From contig JAJRSE010000059.1 in assembly GCA_024278955.1 (NCBI GenBank), positions 1-64,000 of the forward strand: a stretch of DNA of 64,000 nt, in the 5' to 3' direction. The notes under the pieces are model-generated. The model saw only the letters and a program-made list of their open reading frames with translations. It was not told the origin of the DNA and did not search any database. Position numbers and translations under genes: made by a program. Of the stretch, positions 28,463 through 39,638 are shown piece by piece (position 1 is the first letter of the stretch; each line of letters opens with the position of its first letter). This DNA is from Planctomycetota bacterium (GTDB lineage Bacteria > Planctomycetota > Planctomycetia > Pirellulales > Lacipirellulaceae).

Positions 28463-30056
28463 CCCCTGCGATGATCAGGCAAGAAAACAACAGGACACCA
28501 CTTGCTGGCTCGGGAACCTGAGCCACGCTGATGTCGGTTGTAAATTTGAGACTTTGCCCGCCAAAGTCATATTCCAATTCAATCATAAACGCGGTAGCGC
28601 CAGTTGCTGGTGCCGCACGGCTGGCAGCGTAAATGCCACTGCCAGGAGATTGTTCAACTAAGTCACTTCCAACCCAGTTGGCGCCAAAAGTTTCTTTCCG
28701 GAAGTCGCGATTGTTTGGATTTGTCGCCTCCCAAACGCGAACATTCATCGGTGTGCCAGATTCTAAGGTCACGATAATCGAAGTACCATCTGGCGAAATT
28801 TCCCAAGAGAATTCCGGCAGCGGAAGCCCCGCTTCCAATATCGAATGAAACAGCAAGGCCCCTTCAATCGCACTATCATCTAAGCCGTGGTCGCTGTTGG
28901 GAATGTATCGTAGATACTTCTGTTCGCTTAGGTCATCGAAGTAAAACTGCGACGAGTCCGGCACAAAAAACTGGTCTCCCGTCGAATTGACAATATACTT
29001 CGGAATGGTGAGTCGATCGCGATACTCGAAAGGATCGACGATATCGAGAAGCTCCTGCGCCCGAGCCGAAATTTGCTGGCCAGGAAGAGGGGCAAGCTGA
29101 TCCAAGACACCTTCCAGAACGTAATCTCCAACCGACTGAGCAAACCCGCCAATAATTTTCTCCGTTACCCCCTCATAGACCTGACGCTGGTGTTGCAGCG
29201 ACTCGTCGATATTCAGAAAGTCAATCACTCCGGGAGCGATGCCCGAGACGCGGTTAGGACCGCCAGGACGGGCTTCGACGGCAGCCGTTAGCCAGGTCGT
29301 CCAACCTCGTTTTGATCCGCCAAAGATAAAAAATTTGTCGATCGTAATGCCCTGGTTTTGCATGTGTTCCTGTGTCGCGTCCATTGCTGCAACAGCGCTT
29401 TTTACCATGGGAAGTAGCAGCGGCCACTCATCCACATTGCTATCCGAGGGATCGTTGTCCAGAAACTTCTTAAACGTCTTGGCAATGATCGCATCTTCGG
29501 TTCGCGTAAAATCCTCTCCGGCGAATTTCAGGCTTTGGTTGGGGACGGTAGGTAAGCTAACGAACACCGAGTTCGTAGCCAAAGCAGCCCCTGCCATTTG
29601 TTGAAATTCCGAAGACGTCGGGCTGGGGAAACTGTCGGGACCACTACCGCCATTGATCAACAGTATCGCCGTATTGGTAATCAGTGAATCTGGCTGCACG
29701 ATCGTCATTTTGTGCTCCCACTGGTTTTGCGTAGGGTCGCTCGGATCTTTCCAGCTCTGGATAACTTCGCTCGGATCTCGCCAAGTCTGTGACGTCAGGT
29801 CGATGTTGTAGCTAGTAAATCCAGGTCCAGGGATCGTTGCCGCAACAGAAAACCCAGCAGACGCATCCACCTTTTCTATGTAAGTATCAAGCGCTGTAGT
29901 CGCGATAGCCCTGGGCGCCGAGCCAACCAGGAAAAGCACAAAAAATGTGGCAACAAGTACAAAGCGAACAGACGCTTTCCGCTTAACCGAGGGGGAGAAG
30001 CGAAAGCTGCGGGAAACTACGGAGGGACGAATTCGTAAAAGTTGGTTGCTCATCAA
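28434..30056 (-). CDS. PhoPQ-activated pathogenicity-related-type protein with PEP-CTERM sorting signal
   Basis: FFIFGGSKRGWTTWLTAAVEARPGG...GIAPGVIDFLN; C-terminal VPEPASGVLLFSCLIIAGASVRRAGRR. Confidence 0.85.
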   Translation of the reverse strand: MMSNQLLRIRPSVVSRSFRFSPSVKRKASVRFVLVATFFVLFLVGSAPRAIATTALDTYIEKVDASAGFSVAATIPGPGFTSYNIDLTSQTWRDPSEVIQSWKDPSDPTQNQWEHKMTIVQPDSLITNTAILLINGGSGPDSFPSPTSSEFQQMAGAALATNSVFVSLPTVPNQSLKFAGEDFTRTEDAIIAKTFKKFLDNDPSDSNVDEWPLLLPMVKSAVAAMDATQEHMQNQGITIDKFFIFGGSKRGWTTWLTAAVEARPGGPNRVSGIAPGVIDFLNIDESLQHQRQVYEGVTEKIIGGFAQSVGDYVLEGVLDQLAPLPGQQISARAQELLDIVDPFEYRDRLTIPKYIVNSTGDQFFVPDSSQFYFDDLSEQKYLRYIPNSDHGLDDSAIEGALLFHSILEAGLPLPEFSWEISPDGTSIIVTLESGTPMNVRVWEATNPNNRDFRKETFGANWVGSDLVEQSPGSGIYAASRAAPATGATAFMIELEYDFGGQSLKFTTDISVAQVPEPASGVLLFSCLIIAGASVRRAGRR

Positions 30057-30525
30057 ATAGTTTTCCTATTGAGGTTGAATCTTTCATCGACACGAGGATT
30101 TAGGGCAACATCTTCCTCAAAAGCATCCGAGAGGCGCAACACCATGCAGGAGTTGCAATTTCAGAGAGGCGACCCAGAAAGGCAATTAGGGAAGGGACCA
30201 CACCCGGAGCGGGCAAGAAGGCGATCGGTAAGTCAGAGCGAAAACCGGTGACCGGCTTTCTTGGGGGACATTGGATCGAGTGGGTTGTGGTAAGATGATG
30301 AGCAGTTCGCTCGATAAGACGATTGTAAAGAATATGAATTCCGAGTGCAAGTAGTTTGACAGTTCAGCCAAAAGGCTTTAGCCTTGTTTTGTCAGTACAC
30401 GTCCTAACTCCGTGTTGGATAGAGACTTCCCCGCCGGGTTCCCAAGCCCCAATGGTGGCCTTTTGCCACTCTCCTTTAGTTTTGTTTCGCTTGAAATCGT
30501 CGATTTCATCTCCCTACCGATTGCC

Positions 30526-33500
30526 ATGGCATTCAGGAGGCTTCCGATTAGCTCCCCGCGATTCGTCTTTGCTGTCTTATGTATAGTTGTGCTAGAGATC
30601 AATGCGTCGGATGCTGCCGGAGAGGGGCCCGTTGATTCTAAGGCGAAGAAACAACCTACGGTTGAGCGATCCCAACCCTTAGAACCTTCCGACGCGATCG
30701 AAGCATTTGTCCTTGCACCGGGAGTTCGAATTGAACTTGTAGCAAGCGAACCCGAGGTAATCGACCCGGTTTCGATTCGCTTCGACGAACACGGTCGGCT
30801 CTGGGTCGTCGAGATGCGGGACTATCCTCTCGGTCCCAAGCCGGGAAAGCCTCCTGCGTCGAAAATAAAAGTACTCGAAGATCTCGACCACGACGGTCGA
30901 TACGAAACGGTCCATCTATTTGCCGACGAGCTGCAGTTTCCTACCGGAATTCAGCCTTGGCGCGGAGGAGTATTCGTTACTTTCTCAGGTAAGGTGGCCT
31001 ACCTCAAAGACACCGATGGCGACTTCCTCGCAGATACCGAAGAGATCTGGCTAACCGGTTTTGCCGAAAAAAACACCCAACTACGTGCCAACCATCCGAC
31101 GCTAGGACTCGATCGAAAAATCTACGTTGCCAACGGATTACGCGGTGGAGAGATCAAGTCGACGTTCGACTCCAAACGCGACGCGGTTAATCTCCGAAGC
31201 AACGACCTACGCTTCGACCCGTTTACACGCCAATTTGAACCCGTGGCTGGTATTTCTCAGTACGGCATGACGCTCGACGATTTCGGTAACCGGTTTTTAT
31301 GCAATAACCGCTTTCCGCTCATGCATGTCGTAATCGAAGATCACTACGCACGGCGCAACCCCAGCTATGCTCTCTCCGCGTTGACCGAGCCCGTGGCTCT
31401 CTCAGGCGAGGACTCGCGAATCTATCCAATTTGTCGATCATGGACGACCTCGCTCGCACACGCAGGCCAATTCACTGCCGCCTGTGCCACGACAATCTAC
31501 CGAGGCGATGCTCTGCCAACGGAAATGTTAGGCAATAGTTTCACCTGCGATCCAACAGGCAGCCTAGTCCACCGGGAAATTTTGCAACAAGCCGGCGCGA
31601 CCTTTCGTTCGCACCCTGCCCGCGAAGGAGTCGAATTTCTCGCGTCCAAGGACGAGTGGTTTCGGCCTGTCAACCTAAGCATTGGCCCCGACGGGGCGCT
31701 CTACGTGGTCGATATGTACCGCGCTGTTATCGAACACCCGCAGTTCATGCCCGCCGAGTTACAGAAACGCCCCGACTTGCGTAACGGCGAAGACCACGGA
31801 CGAATTTATCGTCTAGTAGCCGACGATTCACATCCGACATTCGTAGTCCCCGAACTCTCGTCTGCAACCGATCAAGAATTAGTCCAATTTTTAGAAGAGA
31901 AAAACGCTTGGACACGCGAAACCGCCGCCCGCCTTCTGTTAGAGCGAGAAACGCAGGAAGTCGCCAAAGAACTAGAAGCCCTCACTCGTAACTCGAAGCT
32001 TCCAGCTGCAAGAGCCGCGGCGCTCCAGATTCTATCCGCCACCAAGGCACTCTCTCCTTCAGTCGTAAGAACATCGCTTTTGGACTTAAGCCCCGGCGTA
32101 CGTCAGCAGGCGATTGTTTTAGCCGAACGCTGGGTATCCGCTCCCGATTCACTACGAAGCGATGTCCTTAAACTCGCCTACGATGTCGACCCAAGAGTCC
32201 GTTTTCAGGTGGCACTCAGTTTGGCACCCATGAAAAATTCTGTGGAAATTGAAGCCCTAAAGCACATTGCAATCTCTGCGACTGACGATATCTGGACGCG
32301 CCGAGCAGTCGCTATCGCCATGCCCAACAGTTCTCCAGACCTCCTCAAGGCTCTCCTTGCCGATACCACTTGGTATGCCGACGAGATCTCGTCTAGCGAG
32401 AAGCAACTTTTGGTCGATCTAACAGAGCTGATAGCCAAAACTCTCGACCCTAGCCAGCTGCTCGAGATGGCCCGAGTCCTTGGCGAGCTTCCTCCTAGCA
32501 ACCAAGTTCTCCGCCTCCAGCAAATCACGTTCGCTCCGTTATTCCGCCGAGGAAATCTTCGCAAAACTTTGCATCAAGCCTCAGAGGGAGACACCGTTCA
32601 TCAGGCCGTAGAAAAAGTTTTTCGCTTTGCCCGTCATTTAGTCGAAGACAACCAAGCTGAAACCGTCCGACGGGTCGAGGCGATTGCGTTATTAAGTTTC
32701 GACCCAGAGAGCGCAAACCGTCTCGCCAAACTAGCCTTAGAGGACCCAGCACGTACAGTCCAGTTGGCTGCAATCAGCGCACTCTCAAACCACAAGAGCG
32801 TAAAACCCTGGGAAATGTTTATCGAAGAGTTCTCTTCGCTCATGCCAGCGGTTCGCACTCAAGTTCTTTCAGCCATGGTAAGAGATCCCAATCGTACTAC
32901 CTTGCTGCTCGACGCAGTTGAGAGTGGCGAAATCTTACCAACCGATGTCGATCGAGTTTCGGCCGATCAGCTTCGCCGACATCGCAACAAAACACTTCAG
33001 TCGCGTGCGAATCAACTCTTGCCCGCAGCAGTTGCCAAAGACCGCAACATCGTCCTCGCAGACTACCAAGCCGTGCTCAAGATGGCCTCCGATCCGATCC
33101 GAGGCCGCGAAGTTTTCCGTAAGCAATGTGCAACTTGCCACAGCGTCGCTGGCATCGGTGTTCGAGTTGGACCCAATATTGGCGATAGCTTCTCAAAGAC
33201 GGAACAACAACTATTAGCCGACATTATTCAGCCGAATCGCGCAATCGATAACAACTACGTTGGTTATTTAGTCGTCACCGACGACGGGAAATCGTACAAC
33301 GGCCTACTCATTTCGGAGAGTGCCACAAGCCTCACGCTTCTGCAGGAGGGGAACAAAAAGATGACAATGGCCAAGACCGAAGTCGAGGAAATCCGCGCCA
33401 CAGGCCTATCGCTGATGCCTGCCGGACTCGAAAAAAACATCCCCCACCAGGAGATGGCCGACTTGCTCTCGTTTTTGAAAAATTGGCGATACCTCGACGG

Positions 33501-33537
33501 ACTCACTCCCTACGACGAAAATTTGAAAAAACAGTAA
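30526..33537 (+). CDS. PVC-type haem-binding CxxCH membrane-bound dehydrogenase with HEAT-like repeats
   Basis: VRIELVASEPEVIDPVSIRFDEHGRLWVVEMRDYP, FRKQCATCHSVAGIGVRVGPNI. Confidence 0.9.
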   Translation: MAFRRLPISSPRFVFAVLCIVVLEINASDAAGEGPVDSKAKKQPTVERSQPLEPSDAIEAFVLAPGVRIELVASEPEVIDPVSIRFDEHGRLWVVEMRDYPLGPKPGKPPASKIKVLEDLDHDGRYETVHLFADELQFPTGIQPWRGGVFVTFSGKVAYLKDTDGDFLADTEEIWLTGFAEKNTQLRANHPTLGLDRKIYVANGLRGGEIKSTFDSKRDAVNLRSNDLRFDPFTRQFEPVAGISQYGMTLDDFGNRFLCNNRFPLMHVVIEDHYARRNPSYALSALTEPVALSGEDSRIYPICRSWTTSLAHAGQFTAACATTIYRGDALPTEMLGNSFTCDPTGSLVHREILQQAGATFRSHPAREGVEFLASKDEWFRPVNLSIGPDGALYVVDMYRAVIEHPQFMPAELQKRPDLRNGEDHGRIYRLVADDSHPTFVVPELSSATDQELVQFLEEKNAWTRETAARLLLERETQEVAKELEALTRNSKLPAARAAALQILSATKALSPSVVRTSLLDLSPGVRQQAIVLAERWVSAPDSLRSDVLKLAYDVDPRVRFQVALSLAPMKNSVEIEALKHIAISATDDIWTRRAVAIAMPNSSPDLLKALLADTTWYADEISSSEKQLLVDLTELIAKTLDPSQLLEMARVLGELPPSNQVLRLQQITFAPLFRRGNLRKTLHQASEGDTVHQAVEKVFRFARHLVEDNQAETVRRVEAIALLSFDPESANRLAKLALEDPARTVQLAAISALSNHKSVKPWEMFIEEFSSLMPAVRTQVLSAMVRDPNRTTLLLDAVESGEILPTDVDRVSADQLRRHRNKTLQSRANQLLPAAVAKDRNIVLADYQAVLKMASDPIRGREVFRKQCATCHSVAGIGVRVGPNIGDSFSKTEQQLLADIIQPNRAIDNNYVGYLVVTDDGKSYNGLLISESATSLTLLQEGNKKMTMAKTEVEEIRATGLSLMPAGLEKNIPHQEMADLLSFLKNWRYLDGLTPYDENLKKQ

Positions 33538-33609
33538 CAGAGAGACATTGCACCCCTGCGTGCGATGTCCAGATTTTCTCAGCAACTGACCGCAAGGAAG
33601 AGTTTAACT

Positions 33610-35217
33610 ATGAATCAGAAATTGTTATCAAGAGCAACTTTCCTAATTTTCCAATTACTTTCCGCATCGCTCCAACAGCTCCGGATTTTCGGTGCTGGGC
33701 ACGCCCCGGCGAAACGCGTCAGGAATCCATCACAGGAAAATGGAGAACGCCCGAGAAGCAAAATCCACAGTCTCTTGGCACTCCCCTTAATCGCATTCGC
33801 CTGCCTGATAACATCCTATCCGTCGCAAGTAAAAGCCGAAACCAAAACGTTTCGTGCAGGAGCATTCTCGATCGACATCACTCCGGTCGAGTTTCCCGTC
33901 ATCATCAACGGTGGCATGCAACAAAAAATAGCAAACAAGGTCGTCGATCCACTCCATGCACGTTGTTTAGTACTCGACGATGGTTCAGGCCCAGATGCTG
34001 CCGGGCAAATCGCTATCGTCGTGGTCGATAGCTGCATGTTGCCACGCGAGCTACTCGATGAAGTAAAACGGTTAGCCAGCGCAGCAACCAACATCGCCAC
34101 CGATCGTATTCTAATTTCTGCAACACATACCCACTCTGCGCCCGCTGCAATGGGATGCCTAGGCAGCAGCCCAGATCAACGCTACCGCCACTTCTTAGTC
34201 CCTCGCATTGCTCAAGGAATTCAGCGGGCTCAGAAAAATTTAGTGCCCGCTAAAATTGGATGGGCCGTCGGACGCGACGAAAAAAACGTTGCCTGCAGAC
34301 GCTGGCGCATGAAGCCTGGCACGGCTCCAACGAACCCTTTTGGCGGCACCACTAACGATCAGGCTCAGATGCATCCTGGATACGGAAACAAAAATGCAAT
34401 CGAAGCAACAGGACCTGTCGATCCTCTGGTAACCGTGCTTTCGTTACAAACGCTCGAAGGCCGCCCGCTGGCCTTGTTGGCAAATTATTCGTTGCATTAC
34501 GTCGGAGCACCGCCCATCTCGGCAGACTATTTTTCTGTCTTCTGTAGCGAGATCACAAAACTCGTCGCCGGCGAATCGTCCGACCCGCCCTTCATGGCTG
34601 CTCTCTCGAACGGCACCAGTGGCGATACCTGGCTCATGGACTATGCCAAAGAGGGACGCCGCAAGTACGACCTCAACAGCGTGGCCACCGACGTTGCTCA
34701 GGCCGCATTTGAAGCCTATCAACAGATCGAATACCAAACTTGGGTGCCGATCGTCATGGAAGAAAAACTACTAACCCTCAACGTCCGACTCCCCTCAGAA
34801 GAAGAGCTTACGCGAGCGAAAGAGGTGATGGTGAAATTAGACGGTAAATTCCCCACCAAATTGGGCGATCTCTATGCTCGAGAAACGATAATACTTCGTC
34901 AGATGCCGCCTACCCGCGAACTAAAAATCCAAGCGATTCGGCTCGGCCAGATGGGCATTGTTGGCATTCCCAACGAAGTCTACGCCAGCACGGGCATCAC
35001 GATAAAAGAACAAACACCGCTTCAACCAACAATGAACATCAGCCTAGCCAACGGAAGCGAGGGATACATTCCTCCTCCCGAACAGCACCTCTTGGGAGGC
35101 TACACAACCTGGCGCTGCCGCACCAGCTGCTTAGAAAAACAAGCAGAACCAAAAATTCGCGACACGGCCTTAGAGTTGCTCAACCGAGTCGCAGCAACAC
35201 AAGATCGCTCGAAATGA
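33610..35217 (+). CDS. Neutral/alkaline non-lysosomal ceramidase-like protein (paralog 1)
   Basis: FRAGAFSIDITPVEFPVIINGG, ILISATHTHSAPA, LANGSEGYIPPPEQHLLGGYTTW. Confidence 0.82.
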   Translation: MNQKLLSRATFLIFQLLSASLQQLRIFGAGHAPAKRVRNPSQENGERPRSKIHSLLALPLIAFACLITSYPSQVKAETKTFRAGAFSIDITPVEFPVIINGGMQQKIANKVVDPLHARCLVLDDGSGPDAAGQIAIVVVDSCMLPRELLDEVKRLASAATNIATDRILISATHTHSAPAAMGCLGSSPDQRYRHFLVPRIAQGIQRAQKNLVPAKIGWAVGRDEKNVACRRWRMKPGTAPTNPFGGTTNDQAQMHPGYGNKNAIEATGPVDPLVTVLSLQTLEGRPLALLANYSLHYVGAPPISADYFSVFCSEITKLVAGESSDPPFMAALSNGTSGDTWLMDYAKEGRRKYDLNSVATDVAQAAFEAYQQIEYQTWVPIVMEEKLLTLNVRLPSEEELTRAKEVMVKLDGKFPTKLGDLYARETIILRQMPPTRELKIQAIRLGQMGIVGIPNEVYASTGITIKEQTPLQPTMNISLANGSEGYIPPPEQHLLGGYTTWRCRTSCLEKQAEPKIRDTALELLNRVAATQDRSK

Positions 35218-35229
35218 AAACCTATCTTT

Positions 35230-35366
35230 GTCGTCCCTGGAAAAGTCACTTAGCGTTACGATATTTGGATAGCGCTTGCTTTGGTTGCTGGTAACGCCGC
35301 CAAACTTGCCACCCGTCCGGCGAAACCCAGTCGCCCCGCTGGCACGGTGTTTTTTTCAGGGACGAC
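35230..35366. repeat. MITE-like intergenic element with short terminal inverted repeats
   Basis: gtcgtccctg(g)aaaa at 35230 and tttttcagggacgac ending 35366. Confidence 0.45.
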
Positions 35367-35379
35367 TAAATAAGCAGGC

Positions 35380-37933
35380 ATGATGAACCATTCAAAATCT
35401 CTGGCGAAATATATTTTCTGCTTTCTGATATTCAGCAATCTCTCGCCTCAGATTTTGGCCGCAGAAAAAATCACGAAGAGCTTTCAGGCGGGAGTCTTCG
35501 CGGTGGATATCACGCCGACTCAGTTTCCCGTCATTACCAACGGCTATTTTACGGAAAGAACCGAGGAGCGGGCCATCGATAGGCTGATGTCTCGCGCCTG
35601 GGTCTTAGATAATGGAGAAACACGCTTGGCGATTGCCGTTGTCGACAATCTGTTGATCAAAAGGGAGATGCTCGACGAAGTCAAGCGGATGGTCACCGGG
35701 GCGACGGGGATTCCTGGAAATCGAATTCTAATTTCAGCCACCCATACGCACACGGCCCCTTCGGTGGTGGCTTGTTTGGGCAGCGGAGTGGATAGAAATT
35801 ACATGCAGTTTCTGCCTGCTCAAATTGCCAAAAGTATCGTGCTGGCAGAGAAGAATATCGTTCCAGCAAAAATCGGCTGGGCTGTTGTTCAAGATCACGA
35901 GCACAACCACTGCCGACGTTGGATATTTCGTTCTGATCACCTCCAAAAAGATCCGTTTGGGGTAAAAAATGTCCGTGCTCACATGCACCCTGGCCATCTT
36001 AGCCCCAGGCACATAGGCCCCTCGGGGCCCACCGATCCGGACCTTTCGCTAATTGCACTCCAATCTACCGATGGCAGAGTTCTATCGGTATTGGGCAACT
36101 ACGCCATGCACTACTTTGGTTCTACTGCAATCTCGGCCGATGTTTGTGGGCGATTTGGAGATAAATTTGCGGCACTGCTCAAAGCGCCGGAAGTCCATCC
36201 AGATTTTGTTGGCATTTTATCGCAAGGGACCAGCGGCGATAGCCATGGAGGAAGGGATTACAGCAAGCCGAGTAAAAAGATCAGCCTGGACCAGTATTCA
36301 GAAGAACTCGCCAAAACGGCATTCTCGGGTTTTCAAACCATCCAGTACCACGATTGGGTTCCTTTAGCGATGGCGGAACAAACTCTGAAGCTTCGCAGGC
36401 GAACCCCCGATGAAGATCGCCTGAAATGGGCAAGAGCCCGGATCAAAGCACTCGGCGACAAGAAACTGAAATCACAAGCAGACATCTATGCTCACGAGCA
36501 AATTTGTCTTCATGATGAACCCGAGGTGGAACTCAAACTTCAGGCAATTCGAATTGGCGGCCTAGGCGTGACTGCCCTTCCGAACGAAGTCTACGGCATC
36601 ACCGGCCTAAAACTGAAGGCACAGAGCCCGTTTGAGACGACATTCAATATCGAACTGGCCAACGGCGCGGTGGGCTACATCCCCCCGCCCGAGCAGCATC
36701 ACTTCGGTGGCTACACCACTTGGCCAGCTCGAACCGCCGGGCTAGAAGTTCAGGCAGAGCCTCGCATAGTAGAAACCCTGCTTGCTTTGCTAGAAAAAGT
36801 TTCCGGTAAACCGAGGCATAAAATCGCTCTTCCAGAAAGCCCTTATACAAAAGCGATCATGGAATCGACACCGACTGCCTACTGGAAGTTTGAGGAGATG
36901 GCCGATTTCAACGCAATCGATCAACAACAAAATCAGAATGGCACCTTCGAGCCGGGCGTCGCTCGCTACCTTCCGGGTCCGCAGGGGGCAGGAATTTCGA
37001 CCGGGCTGCGAGGCAACCGAGCCGCCCACTTTGCCGGTGGCCGAATGAAATCGCAAGTCCCCGGCTTAGGCGAACCCTATTCGGTCGAGTGCTGGATCTG
37101 GAACGGTTTTCCTTATGATGCCCGCCCTGTCACGGGATATTTTTTCTCTCGTGGCATCAATGGCGACGCGACGGCCGCGGGCGACCATCTGGGCATTGGC
37201 GGAACCGGTCAAGAAGGGAAAGCCGCTGGGAAACTGATTTTCTTTAACGGCAACCAGGCAAATCAACTGCTCGTTGGAAAAACAAACCTCAAAATGAGTT
37301 CCTGGAACCATGTGGTTCTGGTACGAGAGGGCCGTCAGATAACCGTTTATCTCAACGGACGGGCGACTCCCGAGATTTCGGGCGAGGCAAAGTTTACTTG
37401 CCCTGCGGATGCAGAAATATTTGTGGGTGGCCGGAACGACCAGTTCGCGCTTTTCGAGGGCAAGGTCGACGAAGTTGCGATTTACGACCGGGCTCTTTCT
37501 TCCACGGAAATTGCCGACCACTTCCAGCAATCGGGCGTTCAAACATTGGCCGCTAGCTCTAAAAAAAACGCCGTAAATGATGACCTTCAGCCCGAATCAA
37601 AGCCCCTCTCGCCAGCCGAATCGCTAGCAACCATTCATGTTCCCGAAGGCTACGAAATCGAATTGGTTGCCTCCGAGCCGCTGGTGAAAGACCCGGTCGC
37701 ACTGGCCTGGGACGCACAAGGGCCGCACGTGCAGTGGAGTCCTCGGCGCAGAAACCGGCAGTAGCCTCACCCTCGTGATGCAAGAAAACAAACGTGAAGT
37801 GATCCTAAGAAATCAGATCGAAGAAATCCAAAGCACGGGAAAATCCATGATGCCTGACGGGCTAGAGCAGCAGACCAGTTTCCAGAATTTTGCCGATCTG
37901 CTCTCGTACTTGCAGAGCAAAGAGCTAAACTAA
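35380..37933 (+). pseudogene. Ceramidase-like (paralog 2) + LamG domain fused to an internally deleted PVC-type dehydrogenase domain
   Basis: ORF to 37764 ends shortly after VPEGYEIELVASEPLVKDPVALAWDAQG; in another frame to 37933 GVLGAETGSSLTLVMQENKREVILRNQIEEIQSTGKSMMPDGLEQQTSFQNFADLLSYLQSKELN*, the normal C-terminus of such dehydrogenases. Confidence 0.8.
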
Positions 37934-38004
37934 TTTGAAATCCAAGGTTCATTTCTCGGTCGATTCAGAACCGAGTTCCCAACTTCCCAAGAAAGTTTAA
38001 CCCG

Positions 38005-39039
38005 ATGAGCAATGATTACCGTTTTTCTTTCGGACCTTGGAATATCAGCGAAGGTGCCGACCCCTTTGGTCCGCCCGTTCGGCCATCGATACCGATGGCG
38101 GCTAAGCTCAAACGTTACCAGGAGTTGGGATTCGAAGGCGTCCAACTTCACGATGATGATGTCATACCAGACGTTGACGACAAGTCGGCAGCAGAGCTGG
38201 ACAAGGAAGCGGCAGCCTATAAGAGCATACTCGACGACGAGGGGCTCGTGCCGGAGTTCGTGGCACCAAGACTTTGGGAAAGCAAAAAAGGCATTGATGG
38301 AGCCTTCACGTCGAATGACGAAAATTGCCGTCGATGGGCCATCGATCGTTCCAAACGGGCCATCGATATTGCAAACACGATGGGCACCAAGCTCCTAGTC
38401 CTTTGGCTTGCCCGCGAAGGAACCTATATCCGCGAAGCAAAGGATGCCCTTCAGGCACACCGATATCTTATTGACGCGATCAACCAGCTTTTGGAGTACG
38501 ACAAAGACTTAGAAATCATCATCGAGCCCAAACCCAATGAACCGGTAGATCATGCCTATATTCCGACGATTGGCCATGCCTTGGCACTGGCACATCAGAC
38601 TTGCGATCCTAAGCGAGTTGGGGGATTGATCGAAACGGCCCACGCTCAGCTAGCCGGCTTGGATCCTTCGGACGAAATGGCTTTTGCTTTGGCAGCTGGA
38701 AAGTTGTGGAGTGTCCATCTCAACGACCAAAACGGTCTCAAGTTCGACCAAGACAAAACGTTCGGTTCTGCCAACCTGCGATCGGCATACAATCAGGTGC
38801 GGGTTTTGGAATTGAGTGGCTACGCCCAAACAGGGCGGTTTGTAGGTCTCGACGTGAAAGCGATGCGCACGCAGAAGCCAGAGCAGGCACTAAAGCACTT
38901 GGTAAATAGTAAGGAACTTTTCCTGCACCTAGTCGAAAAGGTGAGAAGTTTCCCGCACGAAGTTCAAGAGCAATGTGTTGCCAATCGCGACTACGAGGCG
39001 CTGGAACTGGCTGTTTTGAATCATCTCATGGGAGTTTAA
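38005..39039 (+). CDS. Xylose isomerase-like TIM-barrel sugar isomerase
   Basis: YRFSFGPWNISEGADPFG, FEGVQLHDDD, LEIIIEPKPNEPVDHAYIPTIGHAL, VGGLIETAHAQLAGLD, GKLWSVHLNDQNG. Confidence 0.85.
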   Translation: MSNDYRFSFGPWNISEGADPFGPPVRPSIPMAAKLKRYQELGFEGVQLHDDDVIPDVDDKSAAELDKEAAAYKSILDDEGLVPEFVAPRLWESKKGIDGAFTSNDENCRRWAIDRSKRAIDIANTMGTKLLVLWLAREGTYIREAKDALQAHRYLIDAINQLLEYDKDLEIIIEPKPNEPVDHAYIPTIGHALALAHQTCDPKRVGGLIETAHAQLAGLDPSDEMAFALAAGKLWSVHLNDQNGLKFDQDKTFGSANLRSAYNQVRVLELSGYAQTGRFVGLDVKAMRTQKPEQALKHLVNSKELFLHLVEKVRSFPHEVQEQCVANRDYEALELAVLNHLMGV

Positions 39040-39084
39040 GGCGAGCGCCAGATAGGAATTTATCGCTCGCCCCAAATACGACAG

Positions 39085-39195
39085 CCTAGTGCTTTGACAA
39101 CTCTTAGAATTGGGGTGCTGGCTGACAGAAGTTGTTATCCAGTAGGTTGTTCTGACAGCCAGCACCCCAGTTTTTAGCTATGACAAAGCACTAGG
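39085..39195. repeat. Imperfect long inverted repeat (MITE/IS-end-like hairpin)
   Basis: cctagtgctttg...ggggtgctggctgacag / ctgacagccagcacccc...caaagcactagg. Confidence 0.9.
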
Positions 39196-39225
39196 TTGGC
39201 TCACCGAATTTTTCGTAAATAACGA

Positions 39226-39546
39226 ATGCCTAGAGCGTCCTTCGCATCAAGCAAGATCGCTCCCCAAGCAACACGTCGGCCCCGAAAGGTAGGGGAGCCG
39301 TATGCGGATTGGATTAAAGCCAAAATCGACAAGCGGCCTGACATTTATCTTCGAGAGCTCCAGACGGCTGCCAAAGAAGAGTTGGGAAGTCTCGGATGTC
39401 ACGTTGAGCCGAGCGTGTCGCGCACTACAGCAGACTCGCAAAAAACGCTCTTTGCCGTCAAGCAGCAGCGAGAAGACGTAGTCGAGTCGCGTCGACAATG
39501 GCCTGCCACACAACTTTCGATCGCCCCTGTTCCTTCTCCCCCATAG
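39226..39546 (+). pseudogene. IS630-like transposase N-terminal remnant
   Basis: ADWIKAKIDKRPDIYLRELQTAAKEELGSL...VSRTTADSQKTLFAVKQQREDVVESRRQW resembles IS630-family HTH/linker region; no DDE domain follows. Confidence 0.65.
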
Positions 39547-39638
39547 CAGAGCGCAGCGTAGTGCAAGGAAGCGTAGTCTCGTGACGAACAAACGCGATGG
39601 CTAGTGGAGAGGGTTGTCGGACTCTTCCTGCCAGAGGC

